This document shows, one piece after another, positions 18,838-27,220 of a stretch of DNA of 44,787 nucleotides. The notes beneath the pieces are model-generated. The model ran no database searches. It saw nothing but the letters and a program-made list of their open reading frames with translations, and was not told the DNA's origin. The stretch is from Candidatus Saccharimonadota bacterium (GTDB taxonomy: Bacteria; Patescibacteriota; Saccharimonadia; Saccharimonadales; Saccharimonadaceae): assembly GCA_017404515.1 (NCBI GenBank), contig JAFRCG010000017.1, positions 1 to 44,787 on the forward strand, given 5' to 3'. Position numbers and translations under genes: made by a program. Each line of letters begins with the position of its first letter. Positions within the stretch are counted from its first letter, which is position 1.

Positions 18838-18847
18838 TTTGGTATCA

Positions 18848-18933
18848 CCCCGAGTGGCGGAATTGGTAGACGCGCTAGCTTCAGGTGCTAGTGTCTTTTA
18901 GATGTGCTGGTTCGAGTCCAGTCTCGGGGACCA
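18848..18933 (+). tRNA. tRNA-Leu (anticodon CAG)
   Basis: An 86-nt class II tRNA. The acceptor CCCCGAG pairs with CTCGGGG, followed by A and an encoded CCA. The anticodon stem CTAGC/GCTAG closes loop TTCAGGT, giving CAG, which reads CUG. The long variable arm and the GGTTCGAGTCC T-arm are present. Confidence 0.96.
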
Positions 18934-18965
18934 AAATGAGGCCAGGAATACTCCTGACCTCATTT
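18934..18965. terminator. Bidirectional hairpin terminator
   Basis: A 14-bp stem with one mismatch (18934-18947 with 18952-18965), AT-rich at the base. It sits between the tRNA and the convergent surface-protein gene. The T tracts are short on both strands, so strength is uncertain. Confidence 0.6.
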
Positions 18966-18984
18966 AGATTTGATACTGATCTTA

Positions 18985-19440
18985 CTATTTGCTATTTCTC
19001 TTAGCAAGCATTCTTCTGGTAAAGAGAACAGCTATTGCAGCAGACACAAGGCCAACGGCGATATAGACATATATAGCAGAGGATGAGGTAGCATTAGTGC
19101 TTGGGGTAACTTCTTCTTGGACCTTTGTAATGGTCTGGAAGCCGGTTTCTGGAGTGCCAGCGGTAAGTGTGTCTTCGGTAGATGCACCCACTGTAACCAT
19201 GACGGTTTGGCCGCCGTCATAATCAGCTGCGCTGACAATATAAGTATCGTTAGTGTCAACAGCAATCTCGGCGCTAAAAGTACCGTCTCCGTTAACTGCA
19301 GTGGAATACATCTTGATGATGTTTTGACCGGTTTTGTCATAGACGATAAACTGGACTGCTAGAACGGTAGATTTGGCGGTACCATTAACAGAGATGGTGG
19401 TGCCGCTAATATTTGCATTTAATGATGTAATTTCTTCCAT
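18985..19440 (-). CDS. Surface protein with C-terminal membrane anchor
   Basis: Not recognised as a family. The 151 aa have an Ig-like/carboxypeptidase-regulatory-like beta domain (about 5-85; DGTFSAEIAVDTNDTYIVSA), a TPETGF motif near residue 97, a Thr/Ser spacer, one transmembrane helix (about 122-141) and a basic tail (RRMLAKRNSK). This is the order of a cell-wall-anchored tail, but the PETG is about 25 residues from the helix, further than in a normal LPXTG signal. No signal peptide is visible, which is odd for an external domain. It starts 21 bp after the secreted protein gene, with an AAGGAAAGGG stretch upstream, so it forms a two-gene operon with it. Confidence 0.7.
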   Translation of the reverse strand: MEEITSLNANISGTTISVNGTAKSTVLAVQFIVYDKTGQNIIKMYSTAVNGDGTFSAEIAVDTNDTYIVSAADYDGGQTVMVTVGASTEDTLTAGTPETGFQTITKVQEEVTPSTNATSSSAIYVYIAVGLVSAAIAVLFTRRMLAKRNSK

Positions 19441-19461
19441 TGTTTTACCTATTCCCTTTCC

Positions 19462-20769
19462 TTAAACCCCACTATAAAATCCGTTTATAGCTCTGTTTAG
19501 ATCTGTGTCGGGGTAGTGAAGACCTTTGCCAGATCCAGTAAAGGTGCCGCCGTAAGTATCAGCTACCTGAATGGCGTTTTTGTGGGTAACGGTGAAATCA
19601 AGATTTACAACATCTTTGGTGACCTCCACGGCGAACCAAGCACTCTTGAGGTTTTTGCCGCCGTCCCATTCAACCTTGGTGACCCAGTCGCCGGAGGTAT
19701 TATCGTAATCTCGAAAAGCAGTAGGAGCAGCTGCAACGGTCTTGGTGGAGCCATTGGCGTAGGTTAGCAGAGCTTTGACTTCGTAGTCATTGTAGCTTTT
19801 GGTAGAATCATAGGAGAGAAAGTAGCCAACTTTAAGTTTGGTGGTACTGACTTCCCGGCCATCTGCAAATTTACCAGTAATGCGATTAACTTTGAGGTAG
19901 TAGGTTTTGCCTGCGGTGTCGGTAAATTCAAATGTAACCTCGTTATAATAATTAGAATTAAATTTAATAGTGTAATTATTGCCGGTTTGAGTGATAGTGA
20001 CGGCATCTGGATTAACATCAAGAGCTTTAACAGAAACTATATCTGCAACGCTATTGACGGAATCTTCGGAAAGATAGAGATTAGGCTCGAGCAAGTAAGT
20101 TTCGTACTTGGCTGGATTCGCCTTGGTAGTGCCAGACAAATCTACTGTAGATTCGATGAAAACTGGATCCCAGGAACTTGGGAAATAATGATAGTCAGCC
20201 TCGCTAACGCCAAACTTGATAGCTTGATACTTAGCAGTATCATAGATAGAAGCACGAAATTCACGATTGGCATTAGTATTCAAAGAATTCTTGCCATTTT
20301 TTGCACCCATTGGTTCATAGAAATAATGATGCTCAAGATCCCATTCATCTTCGCCTGGGTTTTCGGCCTTGAGTTCATCGATTAGACCCTGCCACTGTGC
20401 CCAAGTGGTGTAGCCACGAGTTGTAAGTTCATTGATAGTGTCTTGAGGAACCCAAGCATAATTAGACTCGTCCCATTTGCCAGTCTCGGTGAGATAGCTG
20501 GAAAGATTGATTCCGATGGTAGCATCAGTGTCATCCACAATATCAGAGGATTTAATCATATTGAGATAGGCATATTGCTCGCCAGAAGTAGCGGTCTTCA
20601 TTCCTTGAAGATCCGTAAACTTGTGCTGGGCGATATCGCCATTATTATTCCAAATAAAGTACGCTGTGATATTATCTGTTGCTGAAACCTTGGAAGCGGT
20701 AGCAATCAACAGAAAAAGACCTGTAAAAGCTACTACAAAAGCAGCAAACAGGCTAGTCAATTTTTTCAT
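19462..20769 (-). CDS. Secreted beta-rich surface protein
   Basis: Not recognised. The 435 aa begin with a clear Sec signal peptide (about 1-30, cleavage near SKVSA-TD) and have no other membrane segment and no cysteines. The mature part is rich in Tyr, Asn, Asp, Thr and Lys, with beta-sandwich-like stretches (YTIKFNSNYYNEVTFEFTD, TYYLKVNRITG). A short Glu/Trp-rich helix lies near 140. It lacks an anchor of its own. The next gene supplies an anchored partner, so the pair may make a surface complex. TAGGAG precedes the ATG and a TTGACA-16-TACAAT promoter lies upstream. Confidence 0.75.
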   Translation of the reverse strand: MKKLTSLFAAFVVAFTGLFLLIATASKVSATDNITAYFIWNNNGDIAQHKFTDLQGMKTATSGEQYAYLNMIKSSDIVDDTDATIGINLSSYLTETGKWDESNYAWVPQDTINELTTRGYTTWAQWQGLIDELKAENPGEDEWDLEHHYFYEPMGAKNGKNSLNTNANREFRASIYDTAKYQAIKFGVSEADYHYFPSSWDPVFIESTVDLSGTTKANPAKYETYLLEPNLYLSEDSVNSVADIVSVKALDVNPDAVTITQTGNNYTIKFNSNYYNEVTFEFTDTAGKTYYLKVNRITGKFADGREVSTTKLKVGYFLSYDSTKSYNDYEVKALLTYANGSTKTVAAAPTAFRDYDNTSGDWVTKVEWDGGKNLKSAWFAVEVTKDVVNLDFTVTHKNAIQVADTYGGTFTGSGKGLHYPDTDLNRAINGFYSGV

Positions 20770-20795
20770 TTTAGGCTCCTATAGTTACTATCTTT

Positions 20796-20823
20796 ATTGT
20801 ATATCTTTTTAACTTTTTGTCAA
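20796..20823 (-). promoter_or_regulatory. Sigma-70 type promoter of the surface-protein operon
   Basis: On the minus strand consensus TTGACA (complement of 20818-20823), 16-bp spacer, TACAAT (complement of 20796-20801). The leader is about 20 nt with a TAGGAG site. Confidence 0.75.
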
Positions 20824-20892
20824 TAAAAACAGGCGGAAAATGTAGATGTGTTAGCGCGGATTGGCTTAGTCGTTTTATGGTACAATACTTTT

Positions 20893-21594
20893 ATGGAAAA
20901 TTTTGTCCGACTGGTTTTATATTTCTCACTGTTCTCAATAATCGGATATCTTGTCGAGACAGTATTCTGTTTGCTGCAGCAGAGACGGATGCTGAACCGC
21001 GGTTTTTTGTTTGGGCCATATCTACCAATTTATGGGTTTGGAGTTATTTTAATTACTTTCATTGGGCAAAAAATTCAGAATAATGTCATTTTGACTTTCC
21101 TGGTTATTGTGGTGGCTTGCTCGGCACTAGAATATATTACAAGTTATTTCCTGGAAAAACTCTTCAAACTGCGCTGGTGGGATTATTCGAACAAAGAGCT
21201 AAATATAAATGGGCGAGTTTGCGCGCGTGATTCTCTTGCGTTTGGCTTTTACGGTTGTATCTTGATTTATTATATTGTGCCTGGATTTAATAACTTACTA
21301 GATCAGATACCAATTGAATTTGAGGCCGTGCTGGCTATATCTCTTGTAGTGGTATTTTTGTTCGATACGATAGCGTCCATCTATGCAAATAGCAAAGCCG
21401 CAAAATACATCATAGAAAACGCCAAACAAACCGGCGCAAAAATCGTTGGCGACCAAACTCATGAAATCAAAAGCAATGCTAAAAAAGCAATCAAAAAGCC
21501 TTTCACAAAAGAAGAGCGTGCAAAACGCGCCGTAAAAAGGCGGACCAAAAAGCAAGTCAAAAGACAGGCCAGGCAAAATAGGAAGGCTCGCTAA
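20893..21594 (+). CDS. CmpB-type (putative ABC-transporter type IV) membrane protein
   Basis: A multi-span membrane protein of the family named putative ABC-transporter type IV, whose real function is unknown. Seen motifs are SIIGYLVETVFC, NRGFLFGPYLPIYGFG, ALEYITSYFLEKLF, WWDYS and NGRVCARDSLAFG. About five or six helices fill residues 5-165, and the last 60 residues are a Lys/Arg-rich cytoplasmic tail. The ATG at 20893 is chosen over an upstream TTG because TACAAT (20881-20886) is exactly 6 nt before it, implying a leaderless transcript. It converges on the RNase J gene with 1 bp between stops. Confidence 0.82.
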   Translation: MENFVRLVLYFSLFSIIGYLVETVFCLLQQRRMLNRGFLFGPYLPIYGFGVILITFIGQKIQNNVILTFLVIVVACSALEYITSYFLEKLFKLRWWDYSNKELNINGRVCARDSLAFGFYGCILIYYIVPGFNNLLDQIPIEFEAVLAISLVVVFLFDTIASIYANSKAAKYIIENAKQTGAKIVGDQTHEIKSNAKKAIKKPFTKEERAKRAVKRRTKKQVKRQARQNRKAR

Positions 21595-21595
21595 C

Positions 21596-23758
21596 CTAGA
21601 CCTTGTTAATAACTGGGATAACGATTGGTGTGTGGCCAGTGGCATCAAAGAGGATATGAGTAACATCTTCTTTGATTTCCTCTTTCAAGGCTTTCATCTC
21701 GGAATCTGATGAGGTAGAATGCTCGGTTTTTATGCGGAGGTAGTGGCGAATCTTGCCAATGAGTTCCTCGGAGTTATCTAGGTAGATAAAGGCACGCGAA
21801 ACAATGTCTGGAGTCTTGATTAGGTGGCCGGTCTTTTTACTGATGGTTAGTACAATGATAAAAATACCTTCGCGAGAAATATGAATACGGTCTTTGACTA
21901 CGGCTTCGTGGACAGGCTGGTCGGCATCATCATAGAGTTTGTTGCCGGCGTGAACGCGTCCGCATTTTTTGATCTTTTTATCCTTGGTAAATTCAATCAC
22001 ATCACCATCATCAGCAATAATAATACGATCTCTAGGGATACCAATGACATTTTCGGCCATTTCGGCATTGTGCTCTAGCATGTAGAACTCACCGTGATAT
22101 GGCAAATAGTTGGTTGGATTGAGACGCGTAACAAAGTCAACATGATCCTCATAATAAGCGTGTCCAGAAAGGTGAAGCGGGCCGATATTGGTGAGGTGGG
22201 TTTTGCCATTTTGGATCACTTGGGCGCCTTCACGCAAGAGACCGTCAACGGTATTAACAACATGAGGCTCATTACCAGGAATTGGGTTGGAGCTAAAGAT
22301 AATAGTATCGGTGCTTTTAATCTTGATGTATTTGTGCGCACCAGTAACCATGCGATTGAGTACAGCGTTAAGCTCACCCTGGGAACCGGTACAAACAATG
22401 GTGACCTTATCGTCTGGAAGTTTAATGATATCCTCCATTTTCATAATGGTATCTTTGGGCACCTTAATTTCTTTGGCGCGAAGTGCTACTTCTATGTTGT
22501 TAATCATGGAAAAGCCAGCAAAAGCTACTTTGCGGCCGCGCCTAGCGGCTTCTTGTAAGACTAATTCAATACGCGCAATCTGGGAAGAAAAGCAGGAGAT
22601 AATAATGCGACCATTAGCATAATGATCCATGACCATACCAAAGGAATCGCCAACATCATACTCGGAATGAGGGTGATGGCCTGGGCTATCAATATTAGTA
22701 GACTCATTAACCATGAGGTCAATTCCCTCTTTCTTGACAATTTCGTCAATGCGCTCGTAGTCTGCTTGACGACCCATAGGGTTTTCTTCGTGACGCCAGT
22801 CGCCAGAGAAATAGATTAGGCCGTTTGGTGTACGGACAACAATGGCGGTGTTGCCAGGAATAGAGTGAAGCATATGGATAAATTCCACCGAAAAATGCTC
22901 TGACACCTGAAGTTTTTCGTGTTTCAATGGATCTACTACCTGGTAATTAAGATCTGGCTCGTCATCTAGCTCGGACATTTGGCGCTTGATCATGCCAATA
23001 GTAAAATCTGTACCATAAATAGGGGTAAGAGGATTGAATTTTGGCAAGAGATGACGACAAGCGCCAATGTGATCTAGGTGAGCGTGTGTAAAGAGGATGG
23101 CTTTAACCTTGTCTTTATTGTCTTCGAGGAACTTGATATCTGGGACAAGGTAATTTACCCCTGGATAATCAGCACCAGCAAAGAGCACTCCCATATCAAT
23201 AACAATGATTTCTCCCTTGTACTCTAGGATGGTCATGTTTTTGCCGATACCAAACTCGCCGACGCCGCCAATAGGGATAATTTTGACGGAATCTGGATCT
23301 GGGCGAGCGTTTTTGAGCTGAGCGTGAGTAATCTGTGCGCCATTAAAACCATTATAACGAGATTTGTTGACAGGGATACCAATGATGTGCTGGGTAGCCT
23401 GTGCATTGACATCTTGAGAAAGCATCCTCTGATGATGGACCATCTCTCCTTTTCTAGTAGAAACAGAGAGGTTGACCTTGCGCTCAGCGGATTTTGACTG
23501 ATTTTGAGTAGATTTTGAGCCATTTTTGCCCGATTTTGTGCCATTTTTAGCAGATTTTGCAAGCGTTTTTGCGCTATTTTGGCCTTTTTTGGCCTTCTGA
23601 CGGCTATTTGCTACCAAGTGGGCATCCTTCCCACCTGGAGCAAAATTGCTGTTAAAATGACGGCTCTGGGCCTCTTCGAACCGTTCCTTGATGCTCGGCA
23701 AGCGTTTTTTGGCATTTTGCAGCAACTTAGCACGGCGTTCTTGTTCTTGTTGATTCAT
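21596..23758 (-). CDS. rnj: Ribonuclease J
   Basis: A metallo-beta-lactamase/beta-CASP RNase with 5'-3' exo and endo activity in mRNA decay and rRNA maturation. The 720 aa exceed the usual 555 because of a 157-residue N-terminal extension that is basic and repeats short Lys-Ser-x-Lys-Asn units (about 55-95). The core begins at VKIIPIGGVGEFG; the zinc motif HAHLDH is at 225-230, SGDWRHEENP holds the next ligand, and TGSQGELNAVL, FSSNPIPGNE and PYHGEF mark beta-CASP. The start has AAGGAA upstream and a leader with a hairpin at 23791-23812. Confidence 0.95.
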   Translation of the reverse strand: MNQQEQERRAKLLQNAKKRLPSIKERFEEAQSRHFNSNFAPGGKDAHLVANSRQKAKKGQNSAKTLAKSAKNGTKSGKNGSKSTQNQSKSAERKVNLSVSTRKGEMVHHQRMLSQDVNAQATQHIIGIPVNKSRYNGFNGAQITHAQLKNARPDPDSVKIIPIGGVGEFGIGKNMTILEYKGEIIVIDMGVLFAGADYPGVNYLVPDIKFLEDNKDKVKAILFTHAHLDHIGACRHLLPKFNPLTPIYGTDFTIGMIKRQMSELDDEPDLNYQVVDPLKHEKLQVSEHFSVEFIHMLHSIPGNTAIVVRTPNGLIYFSGDWRHEENPMGRQADYERIDEIVKKEGIDLMVNESTNIDSPGHHPHSEYDVGDSFGMVMDHYANGRIIISCFSSQIARIELVLQEAARRGRKVAFAGFSMINNIEVALRAKEIKVPKDTIMKMEDIIKLPDDKVTIVCTGSQGELNAVLNRMVTGAHKYIKIKSTDTIIFSSNPIPGNEPHVVNTVDGLLREGAQVIQNGKTHLTNIGPLHLSGHAYYEDHVDFVTRLNPTNYLPYHGEFYMLEHNAEMAENVIGIPRDRIIIADDGDVIEFTKDKKIKKCGRVHAGNKLYDDADQPVHEAVVKDRIHISREGIFIIVLTISKKTGHLIKTPDIVSRAFIYLDNSEELIGKIRHYLRIKTEHSTSSDSEMKALKEEIKEDVTHILFDATGHTPIVIPVINKV

Positions 23759-23790
23759 GTAAAAAATTCCTTTTAGTTCTTATTTCGTGT

Positions 23791-23812
23791 TCTCTATTAC
23801 CTCAATAGAGAG
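23791..23812 (-). promoter_or_regulatory. Hairpin in the RNase J 5' leader
   Basis: TCTCTATT pairs with AATAGAGA over a short loop. It lies between a TGCTATAAT promoter (around 23839-23847, complement) and the RNase J Shine-Dalgarno, in a leader of about 75 nt. It has no T tract, so it is not a terminator. A role in self-regulation is a guess. Confidence 0.45.
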
Positions 23813-23897
23813 CGATTCAAGTATTATTCAATGAATCTATTATAGCAAAAATTAGACATATACGCAAGCGCAAATTGAGCACCCTCTTGGTTGACAC

Positions 23898-23926
23898 AAA
23901 AAACTTCCAGAAATTCTGGAAGTTTT
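23898..23926 (-). terminator. Rho-independent terminator of ndk
   Basis: A perfect AAAACTTCCAGAA / TTCTGGAAGTTTT stem with a short loop and T tract on the minus strand, 19 bp past the ndk stop. Confidence 0.85.
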
Positions 23927-23944
23927 GCCGATCTAATCTGAGAC

Positions 23945-24469
23945 TTAACGAGTGTATTTTTCGTTCAAATCAGAATAATCGTAGAGTTCGTCATCATTAA
24001 ACCACAGGCTGAGCTCTTTGTTGGCTTCCTCTGGGGTAGCAGAGGCGTGGACAAGATTTGGCACACCTTTTTTCTTGGCGTCAGAATAGCCGTAGCTCAT
24101 GTGGGCGAAATCTCCACGGATAGTACCCATGTCAGCAGACTTCGGCTCGGTAGGACCAACAATCTTGCGAACTAGTGGGACAGCCTCAATACCTTCTAGA
24201 CACATAGCAATCACTGGGCCAGTCATCATGTAGGCAACATTGTAACGGAAAATATCTTCTCCGTGACGAGTAATCATCTGACCAACATCTTCGTAATGCT
24301 TGTAATAGAGATCTTCGCCTGGCATAACCATCTTCATGCCAACAATTTTGAGGCCGACGCGCTCAAAGCGGTGAATGATTTCTCCAACAATGCCACGCTG
24401 GACAGCATCTGGTTTTAATACTACTAAACTGCGTTGAATTAAATCTTTTTCTTCATTCTTTTTTGCCAT
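23945..24469 (-). CDS. ndk: Nucleoside diphosphate kinase, long form
   Basis: Transfers the gamma phosphate between NTPs and NDPs. VVLKPDAVQRGIVGEIIHRFE is the N-terminal signature. The catalytic His is His141 in NLVHAS, where most relatives have NxxHGSDS. At 174 aa it is about 30 longer than usual. The extra residues include HMSYGYSDAKKKGVP just before the active-site loop and a C-terminal YDYSDLNEKYTR. The ATG has AAGGAG 5 nt upstream and a TGTTATAAT promoter further up. It is monocistronic. NDK matters in organisms that scavenge nucleotides, which is likely here. Confidence 0.93.
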   Translation of the reverse strand: MAKKNEEKDLIQRSLVVLKPDAVQRGIVGEIIHRFERVGLKIVGMKMVMPGEDLYYKHYEDVGQMITRHGEDIFRYNVAYMMTGPVIAMCLEGIEAVPLVRKIVGPTEPKSADMGTIRGDFAHMSYGYSDAKKKGVPNLVHASATPEEANKELSLWFNDDELYDYSDLNEKYTR

Positions 24470-24549
24470 AAAACTCCTTTTTTTGATTATAACATTATTT
24501 ATGGTTTTGAGAGTGAATTTCTAAGAAAAATTAGTGTTATAATTGAACC

Positions 24550-25494
24550 ATGAAAGATGCTTATGTGATTGATCTAATACAAGATTTTTTGCAACATGTA
24601 GAGATTGAAATGGGCAGATCAATAAACACTGTGCGAAATTATGAGCTTTATTTAAATAGATTTTATGAGATTTGCTCAGAGTCGCTAAATCACGAAATGT
24701 CGCCAAAAGATATCGACGAGGAGATGTTGAGAAAATATCGTTTGAGACTAAATCGCCTAGAGACAGATGAGCGTCATACTAGACTAACTGCCACGACACA
24801 GGCTTACCATCTGATAGCACTGAGAGGATTTTTGAAATACTTAGCTAGACGAGGTATAAAATCTCTGGATCCATCACTGGTAGATTTGCCAAAGACGCAC
24901 CGACCACAAGTAACATTCTTGCATTTTGACGAAGTCCAGAATTTGCTGGACCAGATAGATCTGGAAACGGAAACTGGGCTAAGAGATAGAGCTATAATTG
25001 AGCTATTATTCTCTGGTGGGCTACGGGTGTCAGAACTTTGCAATTTGAATCGTGATGATATTAATTTGGAGCGTAAAGAATTTGTGGTGCGTGGTAAAGG
25101 CAGCAAAGATAGACCAATTTTTATAGACGAGTCGGCGGCAGGTAGAGTAGCAGATTACTTGGCGGTGCGGCATGATAGTTTGCCAGCGTTGTTCTTAAAT
25201 AATAGTAAAAATGCCGGCGTGGCTGACACTTCCGGAAACTATCGGAGACTAACACCTAGGAGCATTCAGCGCATTATTGAAAAATACACCAAGGCAGCGG
25301 GAATTACTAAGCATGTAACTCCGCACACCCTGAGGCACAGTTTTGCGACTGACCTTTTGATGAACGGCGCAGACCTGAGGTCGGTGCAATCGCTACTGGG
25401 GCATAGCAATATTTCCACCACACAAATTTATACGCATATCACTGATACACACCTAAAGGATGTGCATAAAAAGTTCCATTCGGAAACAAGCTAG
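24550..25494 (+). CDS. xerC: Xer-type tyrosine recombinase
   Basis: A site-specific recombinase; as the only one in the window it is probably the chromosome-dimer resolvase, but a DNA-inversion role is possible. The 314 aa have a SAM-like N-terminal core-binding domain (about 5-105) and a catalytic domain (about 120-305). All catalytic residues are present: Arg159 (GGLRVSELC), Lys183 (GKGSKDR), His259 and Arg262 (HTLRHSFATDLL), His285 (LLGHSNISTTQ) and Tyr294. TATAAT ends exactly 6 nt before the ATG, so the mRNA is probably leaderless. Its TAG shares a CTAG palindrome with the convergent prepilin peptidase stop. XerC versus XerD cannot be told. Confidence 0.9.
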   Translation: MKDAYVIDLIQDFLQHVEIEMGRSINTVRNYELYLNRFYEICSESLNHEMSPKDIDEEMLRKYRLRLNRLETDERHTRLTATTQAYHLIALRGFLKYLARRGIKSLDPSLVDLPKTHRPQVTFLHFDEVQNLLDQIDLETETGLRDRAIIELLFSGGLRVSELCNLNRDDINLERKEFVVRGKGSKDRPIFIDESAAGRVADYLAVRHDSLPALFLNNSKNAGVADTSGNYRRLTPRSIQRIIEKYTKAAGITKHVTPHTLRHSFATDLLMNGADLRSVQSLLGHSNISTTQIYTHITDTHLKDVHKKFHSETS

Positions 25495-26342
25495 AATAAG
25501 CCAACGGCTAATGAAAGTAGCCAATCTTTACAGACATAAACTGCGATAAAGGCGATTACTAGAAATGGGCCAAAGGCAATGGTTTTTTGGTGATTTTTGA
25601 ATTTGGCAAAAACACCAATGATGCTGCCAAGAAAATTAGAGAGAAAGAGAGTGGTCAGAGCCAGCCACCAGCTGCCAAGAATTAGCGAGATGGCAAGCGC
25701 CAAAAGCCAATCTCCGCCACCGACTAATTTTTCTCCAGAAAAACGATAGAGAGAATAGTAAGTTCCGCCTAGCAAGCCAACACTACAAAAAATATCAAGT
25801 AAGGCCTTGCCCAGATGGCCCCATAAATTATGATTGATGGCGGCGTTGGTTAGGTTAAGAATAAGATAAATGGCGGCAAGGATGTTTACCAGGACGAGGA
25901 TTTTGGTAGGCAGTAATTTCCACTTGGCGTCATAGACAAGCAAGATCCACATGGCAACAATGGCCGCCACGAGGATAAGTGCCATGGCGGCATTTAGGAT
26001 GAGTTCGGAGAGATTGAGACTTACAAAAGTGCGAGAAAAGATAAAATACGCCGCAAGGGCTACAAAACTAAGACCTAGGCCGAGCTCGCTAAGAATTTCT
26101 GACGCACCAATCTTGGCACCACATTTTTTGCACTTCCCTTTTTGGATGAGCCAAGAGATGATGGGGATGTTTTCTGAGGCTCCAAGACGCTTGCCGCAAG
26201 AGAGGCAAACAGACCATTTGCCAGGGTTTTTCTTTCCCTGTTCTTTGAGGCGGATACGCCAAGCCTGACAGCAGGCAAAACTGCCGAAGGCAGCGCCAAA
26301 AATGAAGGCTGCGATAAGGATAAAGATTTCTAAGATAGACAT
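25491..26342 (-). CDS. pilD: Type IV prepilin peptidase
   Basis: A membrane aspartyl protease that removes the leader of type IV prepilins, normally also methylating the new N-terminus. The 283 aa start with GAAFGSF, carry the zinc-binding CLSC (46-49) and CKKC (71-74) motifs, and have catalytic Asp138 (VYDAKWKLLP) and Asp211 (GGGDWLLALA). About seven helices follow the cytosolic zinc loop. TACAAT lies exactly 6 nt before the ATG (26349-26354 complement), suggesting a leaderless mRNA. It is divergent from the pilin gene at 26491, its obvious substrate. Confidence 0.94.
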   Translation of the reverse strand: MSILEIFILIAAFIFGAAFGSFACCQAWRIRLKEQGKKNPGKWSVCLSCGKRLGASENIPIISWLIQKGKCKKCGAKIGASEILSELGLGLSFVALAAYFIFSRTFVSLNLSELILNAAMALILVAAIVAMWILLVYDAKWKLLPTKILVLVNILAAIYLILNLTNAAINHNLWGHLGKALLDIFCSVGLLGGTYYSLYRFSGEKLVGGGDWLLALAISLILGSWWLALTTLFLSNFLGSIIGVFAKFKNHQKTIAFGPFLVIAFIAVYVCKDWLLSLAVGLF

Positions 26343-26424
26343 AAATATATTGTAGCATAAAAATTAGGAGCCTTGATATGGGTAATTTTATGATAATTTT
26401 TGCTTGCTTTTTTCTTGCTTATGC

Positions 26425-26430
26425 TATAAT
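26425..26430 (+). promoter_or_regulatory. -10 box of the pilin promoter
   Basis: TATAAT with TGC extension, about 60 bp before the pilin ATG. The leader includes an AAAGGG site 7 nt before the start and a weak GCGT/ACGC pairing. Confidence 0.55.
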
Positions 26431-26490
26431 ATAAAAATAAGCGTAATACGAAGTAATTTTATTTAGCAACGCTAGAGAAAGGGTTATAAT

Positions 26491-27120
26491 ATGCCAAAAA
26501 TATTAGGACAAACTAAGAAAGGGTTTACAATCATTGAAGTCGTATTGGTGCTTGCTATCGCTGGCCTTATCTTCTTGATGGTCTTCCTAGCACTCCCAGC
26601 CTTGCAGAGATCACAGCGTGATACACAGAGACGCGATGACCTAGCAAGATTCCAGACCGCAATTGCAAATTACCAGACGAACAACAGAGGAAAGATTCCA
26701 GGAAACGGCGTAACTGACAATACTGCATCTTTGAGAACGGCTTATTCTCAGTTCTTAATTAATTACCTTTGGGCTGGCGGAGATGAATTTGTAGATCCAG
26801 ATGGTAATGAATATGTTATTGGCACAGTCTGTTCAAACCTCGCAACTAACAAGCCTGACGCAAATGTATGCCAGTCACTAGAAGCACGCACTGCAGCTGC
26901 CAGTGCTAATAATGAAACTATTACATATGATGGCGATGTCCCGACAGTGGAAAATCTTACATCCGTTGATCCTGCTTACGGTGGTGAACTTAACCACAGG
27001 ATTTATGTATTCCAAAATGCACAATGTGAAGGAGAAAGCGTAATCGCTTCTACCGGTGTTCGCAAAATTGCTATTCAATATAAACTAGAAGGTGGTGGTG
27101 TTTACTGCGGTAATAACTAA
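26491..27120 (+). CDS. Type IV pilin
   Basis: A pilin subunit. The class III-like leader MPKILGQTKKG is cut before Phe12; the mature N-terminus FTIIEVVLVLAIAGLIFLM is the classic hydrophobic helix with Glu at mature position 5 (Glu16). The 209-aa precursor has a globular C-domain with four cysteines, two at about 112 and 125 and two near the C-terminus (NAQCEGES, YCGNN), probably paired as disulfides. It is alone in its transcript, with its own promoter and a strong terminator, as expected for an abundant subunit. The prepilin peptidase is the divergent neighbour. Confidence 0.92.
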   Translation: MPKILGQTKKGFTIIEVVLVLAIAGLIFLMVFLALPALQRSQRDTQRRDDLARFQTAIANYQTNNRGKIPGNGVTDNTASLRTAYSQFLINYLWAGGDEFVDPDGNEYVIGTVCSNLATNKPDANVCQSLEARTAAASANNETITYDGDVPTVENLTSVDPAYGGELNHRIYVFQNAQCEGESVIASTGVRKIAIQYKLEGGGVYCGNN

Positions 27121-27180
27121 TACCTTTTCCCGAGGCGTTGCAAAATTGGTTTTTGTTTAAAACAAAAACTGGAAAAATAC

Positions 27181-27210
27181 AAAAATCCCCAGTCCCCTCT
27201 GGGGATTTTT
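27181..27210. terminator. Bidirectional terminator between the pilin and methyltransferase genes
   Basis: AAAAATCCCCAG pairs with CTGGGGATTTTT; loop of 6. T tracts exist on both strands, serving both convergent genes. Confidence 0.88.
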
Positions 27211-27220
27211 GGTGGGAAGA

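Noticed and set aside
26378-26434. 18-codon hydrophobic ORF (MGNFMIIFACFFLAYAII) with an AGGAG upstream, ahead of the pilin gene
   Set aside because: It overlaps the pilin -10 box, has no promoter of its own that I can see, and AT-rich DNA easily gives such hydrophobic frames. It would need conservation evidence.
27149-27169. AT-rich palindrome (GTTTTTGTTT / AAACAAAAAC) after the pilin gene
   Set aside because: The arms leave almost no loop and it sits just before a much better terminator, so it is probably a low-complexity palindrome without function.
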